NCBI GenBank assembly: GCA_028554755.1
Contig: JAPTOF010000010.1
Location: forward strand, 4,014,001-4,078,000
Direction: 5' to 3'
Length of the DNA: 64,000 nt
Source: Cordia subcordata
Lineage: Eukaryota; Streptophyta; Magnoliopsida; Boraginales; Cordiaceae
Below, in pieces: positions 36,501-48,500 of this stretch. The notes under the pieces are model-generated. The model did not search any database. It was not told the DNA's origin and saw only the letters and a program-made list of their open reading frames with translations. How positions within the stretch are numbered: position 1 is the first letter of the stretch; each line of letters starts with the position of its first letter. Position numbers and translations under genes: made by a program.

Positions 36501-39178
36501 GTATTTCTCAATAAAAATTGCAATGGGGGATGAATTTAAAATATTTTCTCAATAAAGATTAAATAATTTTGAAGACCAAAATTAGTTGGATTAGTTATAT
36601 GAACTAATAAAGATTGTATGATTTTGTAGCATTGATAGGGTTAATTTGTTATTTTCACGATAACTAATATAGATCTAGCTCTATCTATGTGTCTACGTAC
36701 TTGTTTTAAAAAAATCATATATTTTAAATTTAAATAACCATGTAATTTTGAAAAAAATAGTCAAAGATATTCTCCTCATAAAAAAAATATTTGGATGGAT
36801 AATAGAGCTAATTAATAACAAAACTGACAATATTTCTTACCAAGCATGCATTGACTCAGAAAATGCTATCCTACAATGTACGTAGAGTATATACTATATA
36901 CATATATATTAATACTGTCATTCTATTGCGTGCTGGCAGAATATATATATATATACATATATATTAATACTGTCATTCTATTGCGTGCTGGCAGAATATA
37001 TATATATATATATATATATATAGGCTGAACATATCAAACTTTTATGATAAAGATAACGCACATTAAAATATTAATAAGTCACCTACTCACCTCGTGGCTG
37101 CCATCACCAACCCTTTGAGCTTTTTCTCATCAGAATGTTCACTCATCACCTAAAAACAATTTAGTTTCATTTAATTTCCATCAATGAACTATGAAAAGTA
37201 TTATATACATATATATATGTGTGTGTGTGTAAGTTTTGAAGGAAGTGTTTAAATTATTGAGAGTTAATGAGTTAAATAACTACTTTTTAAAATTTATATA
37301 CCAAAATAGTAATGTTTCAAAACTAATAAGTAAAATAACCAACTTCTTAACTTAGTGTTTTAAAGACAGTAAGTTGAGTTTAATTATGTTGACATGGCAT
37401 TGGTTAATGTGGCATATTATTTCACATAGACACAAAGTTCAATATTTTTTTTTTGTGCTTTTAAATACTTTATATATTTATTTTTTTTCTTTTTAGTATT
37501 TTTTATTTCAATTTTTTGAAAAAGGCCATAAAAATTTAAACAAAAAATTGAAAGGACAATAAAAATTGAAATTAATTTTTTTTAAAAAGGATAGAAAATT
37601 GAAATAAAAAAGTATTGAAAAGGGAAAGAGTTAAATAAAAAAATATGAGTTAATAACAAATTTAAATATCTTCATTTTAATTTTAATTTTTTAATTCATA
37701 AATTTTTATTTTTAATTTTTTGATTAAAAATATTATTAAAATTACAACATTAATATGGTAAAAAGAAAAGTAAAGGACAACTTTGTGTTTTGAAGATTCA
37801 AAATACACTTCAAAAAATTTAATCATCTGTCTACGTGCACTTACTTGACCAATTTGACTAAAAACAAAAGGATACCTTTATTCCAACAGTTAGGCCTTTC
37901 TTTGATATAGATTCTTTATTCCTAATTGCTGTGACACGTAAAATACTAGAAAATAGTAAAAATATTGGAAAGAGTAAGCAAGGAGTGAAAATATCCTTTC
38001 GTATGATATATAAATGGGAGAAAATTCGGACCAAATCCTATTTCTTAACCTTAGGTTCGACAAAGGGAAGAAAATTGTCTACTTGTTGTGCCATATCAGT
38101 ATTACACAAAGTTGGCTAAGGTAGTTATTTATCTCATTTGTTTCAAAAATTAATTGTTTCGGTATAAATTTTATAAATTTTGGTTAGTTTAGTCATTATC
38201 TCAATTATTGGTCTTCTTTTTCTCTTTTCTATTTCTTTTGACTTTTGGTAGTAGTTAAATAAGACAAGACTATTAATTACCTGGCTTATCATGTTTGAAG
38301 CTCGACTCCAATGAAATGCAAAGTATCCAAGAATGCATCTTTCAAACTCCTCCACCAACTTCACATACAAAGAATCAGCATTTTCCTCATTAGCAAAATA
38401 CTCGTAGATTTTATCATCACAATCTCTGGACCTCTTCAAGTACTCGAATGCTAATTTGCTTAATCGAGCGCATTCACTTCCATCCTTGAACCCCAGTTGC
38501 CTAGCTGCAACACGCCAAATAAACTACATTATATTTTCAGTAAACGAAATCAAGTTTTATCCCACTGTTGGAGTAAACTGTATAAATTTGAGAACGCTAT
38601 TTACAGCTTGTTTAGATTGATCTTTTTTAGGAAAAATTACAATATTTATTCAATAATTATTTGATTTAGTTTTCAAAGAAATTAAAACTTTGAAAAAACT
38701 CAAATATAACTTTTTTACGAGTCAGAAATTTTTAACTCCACAAAAAAACACACTTTTCAAAAATTATTCTCGTGATCGATGATGAACTTGCAGAGAAGAA
38801 GCAACATAAACTTACCAAAATAATCGGAAAATCTTTCAAGCCTCCCAAAGCGGCCGGACCCGGTCCGGTCCAAATATGGAACAAGATGTTGATGATGATG
38901 ATGATGATGATGATGCTTGTGCTTGGAGATTCTGAGCAGATAATGCATGGCTGCAGCTGCAGATATGAGGCCAAGAGAGGCTGCAGCAAGAATGCGTGCT
39001 CCGACAGCTTTGGAATATAACATATAGCAGAAATTAAGAAGATAATATGAATCAACATGTCACTATCAAATTTGGTATTTCGTACAAGAACACAAGAAAA
39101 ATAGCTCTTATATAGGTGGACCAAGAAAAGGACTTTCATCAGAAGCTCAAGCAATTAAGGGAGCTTACCTTGATCCAT
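33503..39178 (-). CDS. P-loop kinase with zeta-toxin-type fold, NADKc-like family, 9 exons
   Basis: The family is a set of plant P-loop NTPases carrying a domain named after bacterial zeta toxins; the characterised Arabidopsis member NADKc is a calmodulin-dependent NAD kinase. Exons are 39169-39178, 38816-39007, 38281-38504, 37091-37149, 36061-36285, 35161-35290, 34598-34914, 34267-34411 and 33503-33736, phase-consistent, giving 511 residues. Residues 5-25 form a hydrophobic N-terminal segment (ILAAASLGLISAAAAMHYLL), followed by eight consecutive histidines (35-42). The Walker A motif GGGMGVGKST is at about 220-229. Conserved core blocks are FWAGAAANAVVVEADAFKET, VHQSSTDAASSLLVTALNEG and GRDVIMDGTLSW. 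The C-terminal region includes VRVTSQLKSHKRFASAFPKY. I see no lesion. Whether this copy has NAD kinase activity or belongs to the uncharacterised paralogues cannot be decided here. It is a plant protein, not a toxin-antitoxin module. Introns hold a LINE tail, a SINE, a MITE-like repeat and (AT)n runs. Confidence 0.93.
33952..34085 (-). mobile_element. LINE 3' end (RNase H tail plus poly(A)), truncated
   Basis: On the minus strand the frame reads SNEIANWLVRTLDWILFPRT-GYLKR then a stop, which matches the ANxxANWLAR-type ending of plant LINE ORF2 proteins. The 3' part ends CTTTCTGCTTACC followed by a run of A (the T run at 33952-33961). The element is 5' truncated, as is usual for LINE copies, and lies in the last intron of the kinase gene. 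Confidence 0.68.
34125..34255 (+). mobile_element. tRNA-derived SINE-like element
   Basis: TAGTTCATGTGGTTGAGACT (34149-34168) resembles a Pol III A box, and GATCTGGTTCGAATTC (34182-34197) a B box, at the right spacing. A GT-rich body and an A-rich tail (about 34239-34258) follow. The cloverleaf arms do not pair well enough for a functional tRNA. It lies directly next to the LINE tail in the same intron. Confidence 0.55.
35464..35824. mobile_element. MITE-like foldback, GTGTTTGGCTTT ends
   Basis: The left end GAGTGTTTGGCTTT and right end AAAGCAAAGCCACGACACCCTC are roughly inverted. The interior has paired TTACTTATAAGC and TGCTTATAA words. The body lies within the intron between kinase exons 5 and 6. 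Confidence 0.5.
36900..37021. repeat. Near-exact tandem duplication of about 57 bp with (AT)n
   Basis: The unit containing TTAATACTGTCATTCTATTG and CGTGCTGGCAGAATATATAT occurs twice in direct succession (about 36900-36956 and 36957-37021). The identity suggests a recent event. It lies in an intron of the kinase gene. Confidence 0.85.
38607..38761. mobile_element. Foldback element, 3'-truncated copy
   Basis: The left half reads CTTGTTTAGATTGATCTTTT, then AATAATTATTTGATTTAG and GAAAAAACTCAAATATAAC, in the family order. The right terminal repeat is missing. It lies in the second intron of the kinase gene. Confidence 0.5.
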
Positions 39179-39288
39179 CGTCGATATGATGATGAGAAGA
39201 AAAAATTTTGAGAAGTTGGATATGAGCTTTAGGCGACTTGCAAGAAAAGCTGCAGCTTGATTTCTATAGACAGGTCATGTGGGCGAAA

Positions 39289-39298
39289 CTTATAAATG
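39289..39298 (-). promoter_or_regulatory. Candidate TATA box of the kinase gene
   Basis: ATTTATAAGT on the minus strand lies about 110 nt upstream of the ATG at 39178. Confidence 0.45.
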
Positions 39299-40762
39299 TT
39301 CCCAAAAACTGGGTCATCTGCGAAACTTGTACAAGATATTTTCATTTTTTTTCCTTTTTCTTGCGGGTTAGTCCCCATTATTTTAAAAGAGATACCAATT
39401 TATAAGAGAATAAAGTATTTTAGACATAATAAATAATTATTTATGCCCTCTAACCAATTAACCTAAGTATTTATGAAATACTTAAAAATCACCCCACAAA
39501 TTAACATGAAACACTACAATTACTCCAGTTGAGAATCCGATGTCCTCGTCAGCTCACACGGTCACAATCACATAGAATCAGCAATACAGGACTACTGCAC
39601 ACTTGGTGCAGCAATACTTAACCCGCATAACACATAATTTTCGCATTCAGCTGGCGACCGATGCTGATACTATTGTGTCTTAAATTGACTCTTAATGTTA
39701 TCAAAGTTAGTTACAAGTTTGTCCCATTATTTTAGAATAATTACATTGATTCATAATATTTTCCAAGTTGGGCAAATTGATTTATGACGTTAAAATGTGA
39801 TTAGGTTTAATGGAAATGAGAATTAACGTAAAGAAAAGATAAAAACAATGGGGATTAAATGTGACAATAAGGAAAAAAAAATTTTCTTATGTCAACATCA
39901 TCTTCTCATACACTTAATTTGCAGAATGGCCTTTATCTAACCACCATTAAAGTCTGATAAACTAAACTATTATTTTTTTTGGTTTGTCTCGAACAAGATC
40001 ATACAAATTGTCATCAAAATATGAATTGCTTGTTGTACCCACCGAAAAATTCAAGAAGAATTGGAAAACACGAGAACATGTCTACTTTTGCTTGCAATAT
40101 AAAAGCTGCATGAAGATTGACCTACTTGAACAATCATTGGCCTAATGCTATATTATATTATACATTCTAATTAATGCGTTGTCAAAAGAATATATTGTAA
40201 TCAAAGTTTCAGTCCCTACACTTCTCTGTAAGTGATACGTATTACTGCCTACAAAAGCGGCACTCACCGACCTTTATAAAAAGGTTAAGATTAAAATTAT
40301 AGTTATGAATTCTTTAGAATAAATATACTTGCAAATATGCAAAAATAAGGCTCTAAACAAGGCTTATATCTCACGCTTGTCGAAAAATGAGAGCAACATC
40401 CCTAGTCTTAGATTTTAATTAAAAGTAAGGGTAAAATAATCAATTAATGTTGAAATAATAAACAACAAAAAATATTAGAGGTTTTTATTGCGTAATCTTG
40501 ACTTTAGACCTCTCGCCCCTTTTAATAAAATTAAAGAAATATAGGCCTCGCATTCCAATTATATATGAAAGGAAGATTGTTTTGTTGCATCTTCTTCTCG
40601 TTTTAATCAAAATAAGGAGAAAAATAAATGAATTGTTAATACAAAAGAAATATTATGTAAACCCATCCCACTTCATTTTGTTTTTATTTACTTTTATTTT
40701 CTACTTCCCTTTCCTTTTCCTTAGGCCCTTTTTTTCTTCTTGTAACAATATAATATATTTCA

Positions 40763-41826
40763 CTAGTATAACACCCGTGTCATGTATGGGTTACAAAATA
40801 TATAATTAGTTTTTCTAAAAAATAGAGTTTTTTTTATATTAATCTAAGCACTGTTATCAAATTATATTTTAAGAATTAAATAAATATAGATTCATATAGA
40901 AAATAGAATTTATGTTTCTCTTTTAATACTAACTGTTCTAATTCAATAATAGTTTTACCATTACAAATGAGTTAAACTTAAATAAATGTAGATTGTCTTT
41001 TCTTTTTTCAAACAAAAATCTTGATTTTCCTTTTTTCACTTTCTGAACTTACGTATCCTATTTAATTACTGTAGATATTTCATAAGAAAAATTATTTTTA
41101 TTAGTAGATAAGAAAACTAATAGTTTTACAGATAAGAACACACATCAAAAACACAAATAAATTCTGAAACATAAAAGTAAACGAAATATTAAAATAAGAT
41201 GAGTACTTTGATATCAAGTTATGTAGGAATCAAGAAATATTTGCTACTACTTTTGCAAAAAAAGATTGTTTTGGAAGAAAGGATAAATATGAAACTGAAG
41301 TTTCAAAAAAAGACAAATAACCAAAGGGACAAAATAAAATTAAAAAGCTGAAAGATCTATAGTGTATAATGGCGTATATGGTTGAAAGTTTCACTAAAAA
41401 AAACATAATATAGAATATAAGATCTGAATATAAAAAACATATAAATAAAAAAAGCAATTTGTCGATATCAACTAAAACTCAAATTACCGTAAATAGCATT
41501 ATATGATAATGATATATTAAGTAAATTGCAATATTTTCTTATTATAGTAATAGAAAATAATTAAAATAGGTAATGATTTGATAACAACCAAATTAAAAAG
41601 TTACCAAAGATATCTGCAATCAAACCAAATGTAATATATAAATATTAAAATAAATAATTAAATCAATGTAAATTCCACTAAAATAAAACAAGATCATTTA
41701 CTCACCAAATATAGTGCCTGATATCATTGTAATATAAGAGAGCCACGTGACGAAAGGATTTTAAAAATGCTATTTGTGCGATCATTATTATATTGCAAAG
41801 AGTTATTTTATATAATATAATATAGA
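40763..41826 (-). mobile_element. Non-autonomous Helitron with both termini
   Basis: Read on the minus strand, the element starts TCTATATTATATTATATAAA at 41826 and ends with GTGTTATACTAG at 40763. A GC-containing hairpin (ACCCAT...ACGGGT, plus-strand 40773-40791) lies about 6-10 nt before the terminal CTAG. It is flanked by A on the 5' side and T on the 3' side, the expected A-T target. This matches the TC...hairpin-CTRR structure of Helitrons. At 1064 bp it has no Rep/helicase and no recognisable captured gene fragment. Confidence 0.72.
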
Positions 41827-42488
41827 TTTTTGAGCATCATCTTTTAGATAAACTTACTAATTTCTCAACTTCATTGTAACTAAAACTTTAAATCCATATA
41901 TTTTCCATTAGAAATATTCCTCAATTTCCCCAAATTCATAGATCTTCTTAGATAGATAAACTATAAACCATCAAATCTCGTTTATATCAGTCATTAGTTG
42001 AGTATAATCTTTAACCACGTGATTCCTATCTCATGAAGATACAGCAAATATTAGAAATATATCTCGTGGTGGTCCTTAGTAATTTTTAATTTATCAAATG
42101 AAGTTGACTTGGTATAACTCATCGATGTATGCTTAGTTTGTCAAAATTCAAAAACTTGACAAATTAACAATTTAAACGCGACTTCTCAAAAACTTGTCTC
42201 TCTCTAAATTGACTTCGCCTCCATTGTTAAATAAAAAATAAAAAAATTAACAAAAAGGCGATGTAAATAAACATCGTAATTTGACAAATTACCCTGACCA
42301 ATTAATTTATCTTATATTTTTGACAAACTGACCTAAATAGCGTGGGGCACGTGAAATTCCATGTGAATTAGTAAGGACCAACATACAATGCTAAATACTT
42401 ATAGGTGACCAATAGAGTAGTATCCAGATGCACTACCCTTTCATTTATTTAACACGCACAACATAACTCACTCGTTTCACATGTTTTG

Positions 42489-42722
42489 TTAGGGCTAGTT
42501 CGGATTGACTTTTTCAAAAGCGTTTTTTTAATAACTTTTGGAAAATAACTTTTTTAGAAGCTGAAAATTCTAGCTTCTAAAAAAAACTGTGTTTGAACTT
42601 TTTTTTAAAGTTTCAACTTTTTCAGAAATCAAATTAAATAATATTACAAATTTAATGAACTTTTTCAAGAAAAAAAGTACTTTTTTTTTCAAGAAAAAAA
42701 AAAAACCAATCCAAACAGTCCC
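42489..42722. mobile_element. Foldback element, well-preserved copy
   Basis: The left end AGGGCTAGTTCGGATTGAC and right end CCAATCCAAACAGTCCCTAG are inverted. The interior is strongly self-complementary (AGCTGAAAATTCTAGCTTC, GTTTCAACTTTTTCAG). Confidence 0.7.
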
Positions 42723-42894
42723 TAGTTAGGCATCTCATGCTGGACATGCACCTACCGAATCAAACTTAATTTTTGTGAAATCTTGCAATCCATTTTAAAA
42801 TACCAAAAACCTTGTGATTATCATCACAAGTCATTCATTTGCCTCCGCGTCACATAATGTAGTATACCCTTTTATTTTATGGAAATATTTTGTG

Positions 42895-43117
42895 CCAGTC
42901 TGGATTAATTTTTTAATTAAAAAAAAATTTCTCTAGAAAAATTAAGTCACATTCTTTTTGCAATAAGTATCTTGATTAGCTTTCAAAAAGTTAAAATTCT
43001 TAAAAAGTTCAATTTTAACTTTTTTTAAAAATTAAATATTATAACTTCTTAAAAAGACGCTTTTTTTTAGAAGTTAAAAAAAAAGCACTTTTAAAAATAC
43101 AAATCCAATCGAGCGCT
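42895..43117. mobile_element. Foldback element, second copy in near-tandem
   Basis: The left end CCAGTCTGGATTAATTTTTT and right end ACAAATCCAATCGAGCGC are decayed. The interior has TGCAATAAGTATCTTGATTAG and the usual A/T blocks. It is only about 170 bp from the copy at 42489. Confidence 0.55.
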
Positions 43118-45014
43118 TTATCAAACTGTCAAGTTTTCCAGACGATGCAAATAGCCTACTGTCATTATAGTCGACAATCCAAAAAGTCGCAAATTAAGTT
43201 AGGTCTGGTGCGGTGAATCCTAATGAGAATGAAAATAGTATTTACTATGAAAGAAATCACGATAATGAGATACATGTTTATAACGTGAAAGACATATAAA
43301 ACGAACAACTATGATCATCATGCAAGGAATGCAGAGAAATAAATGAGCAAGTATATCATAATACAAAGAATGTGAAAAATCACTGAGATTTTATTATAAA
43401 ACCAATTAATTAATACGAAGAGTGGCGCAGAACCTTCTAAGATGGTCTTATACTTTTTAATTTTTTTCATATGGGAAGAATGTTTATTCCAAAAAAGAAT
43501 TAATCAGATTCTACATCATTATACAAATCAATGTTTTATTAGATTGTTATTCTTACTCTCCTCCTTATTTAAGGGGTGAACTCTATTATATCTCTCGAGA
43601 ATCTGTCTATTGCGAGTTCTTATGTTGTTAAAACTTCCTCATAATTTTCATTTGCTTTTTAAAACTACTACGTCATAATCCCTGTTTACTTTTCCCCTCT
43701 TCCTAAAAGAATATTATGCTTTGTAGTAAAAAAATTATGACATGTTAAAACACAATTGAGATCAAATGCACTTTTTTTCCTATTCTTTCACAAACCTCCA
43801 CGGCCCCACCCCTAGTTTGACACCCGTTTCTTAGTGTATTTGAACTCAAACATCACTCCTTATGCTATCTCCGACAACTCTTTTATTTTTTCTCTTAAAT
43901 TTAAGTGATTTGAGTCATTTTCTTATATTTTGGGATCTCCATTTTCAGTTCTATTCCAACAGCTCTCCTATTTTTTACCAAACATTCAGTTTAGGGAATC
44001 CCAATTTCAATTTCACTACAACAGCTCCCTTATTTTATAATATTGCACTCTTAAAATTATGAGGATGAGGGATGAGATTTGGGAGTTGGCTTTAGGGGAT
44101 TAAAAAAAACTCCTATATATAAGTATTTTGTTTTGGGTTGAGAAAAAATCTAAAATTTTGGGAATAAAATAAGGGAGCTGTTGGAGCACTTTGCTATTAA
44201 TAAAACAGTTAAATATGAGAATTTTTGTGTTTTAGGAAATTTGTTGGAGATAGTCTTACTAGATTTGAACTCAAACATCACTGCTCGAGGAGATAATCTT
44301 ATTATTCCCTATTCCCTAGATTTAATGCACTTAAGTAAACTAAAAGGAAGCTCATGAACGTGCGAGATCGTTTAATGTTTTTTTCACGTTCTACGCGTGG
44401 ATATTCCATGTGCCGGTGGAGGGTGTTTCATCAACGTTTTTGGCTGGAAAGCGACCAAATCATGTTAAAGTTGGATACGTTGTTTTGTGGATGCCTTCAT
44501 CCATAAAATGTCCCCCCCATCTTAGGACTTCGAACCTTTCAGATGTTGATAGGCCAAAGTCAACTGATTCTGTTCTATGCAAATCAACTTTGATAAAAAA
44601 AAAATTGAGAAAAAAAATAGAGGAAATTATTTATCGAAGCTTTTTTGTTTTTTATTTTGTAAAGAGTTATAACGTATAAAAAGACTGACAAAAAAGTTGG
44701 TCAACCTTTAAAAATGGAACAAGTCTTAAGTCAATGTATATCGAGACTAACCGGCGAGCGACTGATATCCAAACTAATAAGTGACCTCTCGTAATATTAT
44801 TATGTTATGAAACAATATTATTATGTTCCGAATTCTGAAGAGATTCATACTGATGATACAATAATAAAATATGAGAACATATTTAACATATAAGATCAGT
44901 TAAATAATTGCATCATTACTTCACCTCTACTTAACATTGAAAAATCAATTGCAATGATATAATAATATATCGCTTCGATGAAATAATTTGAATTATTCAG
45001 TGAAGAGACTAACA

Positions 45015-45358
45015 AGGTGTTTGGAAGTACTATAAACTAGTCAAATTTGCTTATAAGCACAAAAAAAAAATACAATATACAAGTTCGACAATTTATACTT
45101 GTAAGCAGGTAAAATTAACTTATAAATGATAAAAATTGATGAAATAACAAGATATTTATACCTTTTAAAAAGCACCAAAAAATTATAACAATATTAATAA
45201 AATGTCTTTTTTAGTTATTTTAACAAATACTGCTGCTTATAAGTACATATTTAACAAATGTATCAACAACTTTGCATATTTGATGTACTTATAAGCATCA
45301 AAAACTACTTATAAACATCAATTATTTATAAGCATCTTAAAAAGCAAACCCAAAGGGA
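45015..45358. mobile_element. MITE-like foldback related to the 35464 element
   Basis: The left end GGTGTTTGGAAGTACTATAA and right end AAAAAGCAAACCCAAAGGGA are inverted, and TTATAAGC words repeat throughout. It ends about 230 bp from the TZP-like gene's stop codon. Confidence 0.5.
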
Positions 45359-45590
45359 CTCTTTAACTGCATTTTCACGTCACATTTGATCTTTTCTTAA
45401 TAAGATCATGAGAGAATCTAAATCAATGAAACACATCCAACTCTAAAGAAAATGATCTCAACAGAACCCTCGCACGGTTGACATATGTTTACTACAAAAA
45501 CTTTTCAAGATTTCTATATACACCTAGGAAGCTAGAAACCATAGCTATTATTATAATTGAAGAAAAGCCAAAACGTGAAGCAGTGAAAAT

Positions 45591-48500
45591 TTAAAATCCC
45601 AACTTAACTCTTTCTTCGAATTTAGATTTTAACTCTTCCTTCGATGGAACCTTTGCTCCGTTTTTCAAAGTCCTGCACCACCATGCCACAAGCTCATCCT
45701 GTAATGGCATAAAACCAATGAGTTTACAATGGGAATGGTCATCCATGGAAGAAAAGTTACTAATACTATCCGACGAAACATGATATAGCACAGAAGAAAG
45801 ACGACCCTTATAATACATGACATTATGGATTAGTTCAATATTGTTGAATCTCTTTCATAATGTTATAACATTGCATAAATCAATAGGCAGAAACTTAGCT
45901 ACAGTGATGGAGTATATGGACTCAGAAATCGAAAACAAGGGGTATAAAAGAGATTAAAATTTGTCTGTTGATAGTAAAAAGTTCAACCAAAACTTTCAAC
46001 TAAAATTTTTGTTTCTACTCGGATTTTTCCGAGGCAGCCGGTACTCATCGACCTCAGTGAACTTTTAACTACTCCTCACATTTATATTCTCTTAAATGTA
46101 GTACTGAAAAAATAAATAAATCAATCCAAGGCCTTCAAAAACAAGCAGAACAAATTGTTGCTTTTTCCAAGAAAAGTTCAAAATGATATAAGCCCACTGA
46201 TAGACATACCAAATCTGCAACCTAGACAAGTATTTTAAGTAGTTTTTGGAAGAAATACTTTATCCAATTTTCGTCCATTTAACCCAAGGCAATCTACAGC
46301 AGCTATGCAATAACACGTGACCAAAACTTCTTCGAATATGTAGTATGAACATTGAATTTTCTTGGTCAAAGAATTTACTGATACTCAGAATAGACTGAGA
46401 TTACTTTGGAATATGAGGATTTCCATTTTCCTTTTTTGTTGTCATTTTCTTTTGATTTTGCTCAGTTAGTTACTATAACCAAAACTGTTCAAACATTCTT
46501 AGAAGTGCCAAACATTAGACTAAATTTGTACATAAGAAAGTGACTGAAAAAGTCAAGGTTTCAGCTCAAACTTATGATACTGTAAGAATGTAGTAGTCCA
46601 ACATATAAGAATGTGACGAGAAATATCCAACTACTACTAGAAAGTAGAGGACAATGACCGACACACTTATAACTCTTAGGTGTCATTAATTACTATGTTA
46701 CTATATTGTCTAATGTGCAATTTTGGTAAAAGACACGAGTATTTTGCACTTTGCCTTGTTTACGTTTACCAAAGCATATCTAGTGGCTAGGAGGCTTGAA
46801 GTTGGATGATAAGCAATGGCAAAGTCACAGATCGTATATTTACCTCCAAGAAGTCATGGTTCGAGACATACTGAATCCCAACCAAGAACTGGATACCTCC
46901 CACATTTACTGAAATTGGATTCTTGGAATCTTTAGCAGAATTTTCATTTTCTCCTCCTGTGTCAATTTGCCAGCAAGAAAGAACAAAAGATGTAGAAAAT
47001 GAGTTAAGGTCTAAAAGGGAAGGATCTTCATTCCTCTGCAAAAATTATATCCCATTTAAACGGAACATCTCTAAATCAGGGCTCTTGTAACTGGTGTACG
47101 TACCAGTTATGCAAGCGACATAGTACCCTGTTCCCCCTAGTCCTGCTTCCCACTTCCCTAGCCGTAGACGTAGGAAAAAGCCATCTAGATGTGATAGAGA
47201 AACATTGGAGCTGATCCATCTGAGGCCATACCGAATTACTTTATTAATACAAGTTAATGTAAAGAATATAGCGAGAACTGAAGGACAGAAACCAAGATAC
47301 AGATGCTATGCATGGCCATTCTGTTCACTTTAAGTATAATGAGGAAACTTTACTAATCACAAAGTATACGGTGGCTGAAAATGAGAAAAAACTAAATCAA
47401 ACCCTTGGAACAATATTCAGTTTCAAGAACAGAAGATCAGAATAGCAAAAAAGGATGCATAATGGTGGGGAAGAATTTAAGAAAAGCCAAAACAAAACTC
47501 CTGTTTCGAGTAATTGATATGAAGAAAGAATGCACACTTTTCAGAAGTTAACCATGTTCAGAAGAGAGTCACTTCCTAAAGCCTGTACTGTTATATTTTC
47601 AGAATGAAAGGGATGAGATGCATGGATTTTTCCACTAATGGAGTAATTAAACACAAGTTCAAAAGTTATCCATTGAACAACTCGTTAGTATGATTAGCTC
47701 ACTTGAGGACTTCCCCACGGGATAAACGTAGCTTCCTAATTGCATCTAACAATCCTTTTGGTACATCTACCATCTGCTTGCTGACAAAGTTGCATAAAGG
47801 CAAAATCTGCCTTTCTCCCAAAGCGTACTCCACGGAATTGGAAGGAATACACTTGACATCATTTGAGTTTGAAATTCTTTTGCCATGGTTGACTTTTACG
47901 TTCCGCATCACGATATCAGCATCAGAAGACATGAACAAAAGATTAGCAGTATTTAGAGGTTCATGTCCCCTTTTCTCCAGAATGCTAGAATACTTTTTAT
48001 TGCCTCCACTAAGCTGCTCAGTACCATCGCCTATAGAAGAAGCAATTAGCTTTAATTTCTGTTGCCTTCCTAAGGACCTCCCTGGACACATCTTAGCCCA
48101 GTGATCGAGTTGAAAACACATAAGGCATAAACAAGAAGATCCTTCAATGCTGCCATACGAATTAATATTTCTCAGAAGAGCCTCCAGGTCAGATTCTGTT
48201 GTATCAGTGCAGTAGCGTAAATCATGACCAGGTCTGCCACAAAATAAACAGGTTCTCATCCCAGAAGTCATGCCACTTTTCATATCTGATGGTGAGATGT
48301 GTTTAAAGGCATCCAGTCTCCGAGCAAAGACAGAAGCCATCGCCTCTGAACTCTTACATTTGGAAGAAGGCAAAATAGGATCTAACTTTGGTACAGACTT
48401 TTGATAATTATGTCTGTAGGCCTCTTTATGGGCAGATTCCTCCACAGTTTCAGAAAATTTCTTCAAGTTTTTACAAAGAACAGCAACAGCCTCTTCATGT

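Larger units (their letters stand above)
39299..45590. other. Intergenic, transposon-derived, no gene seen
   Basis: The stretch contains a Helitron, two foldback copies and one MITE-like repeat (listed separately). Open frames at 40498-40809, 43862-44062 and 44410-44679 are in low-complexity AT-rich DNA and match nothing I recognise. The remainder shows no coding sequence. Confidence 0.45.

Noticed and set aside
38732..39154. Alternative 140-codon minus-strand frame over the kinase N-terminal exon
   Set aside because: It runs through splice sites and reads the histidine repeat in another frame; the phase-consistent exon chain uses the other frame.
33503..39178. Zeta-toxin-like domain as evidence of a toxin-antitoxin system
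   Set aside because: The gene has eight plant introns, conserved plant-family blocks and no antitoxin partner; it is a eukaryotic P-loop kinase.
44490..44600. Minus-strand SINE candidate with AGGTTCGAAGTCC
   Set aside because: A B-box-like word is present, but the A box is vague and no A-rich tail or target duplication is found.
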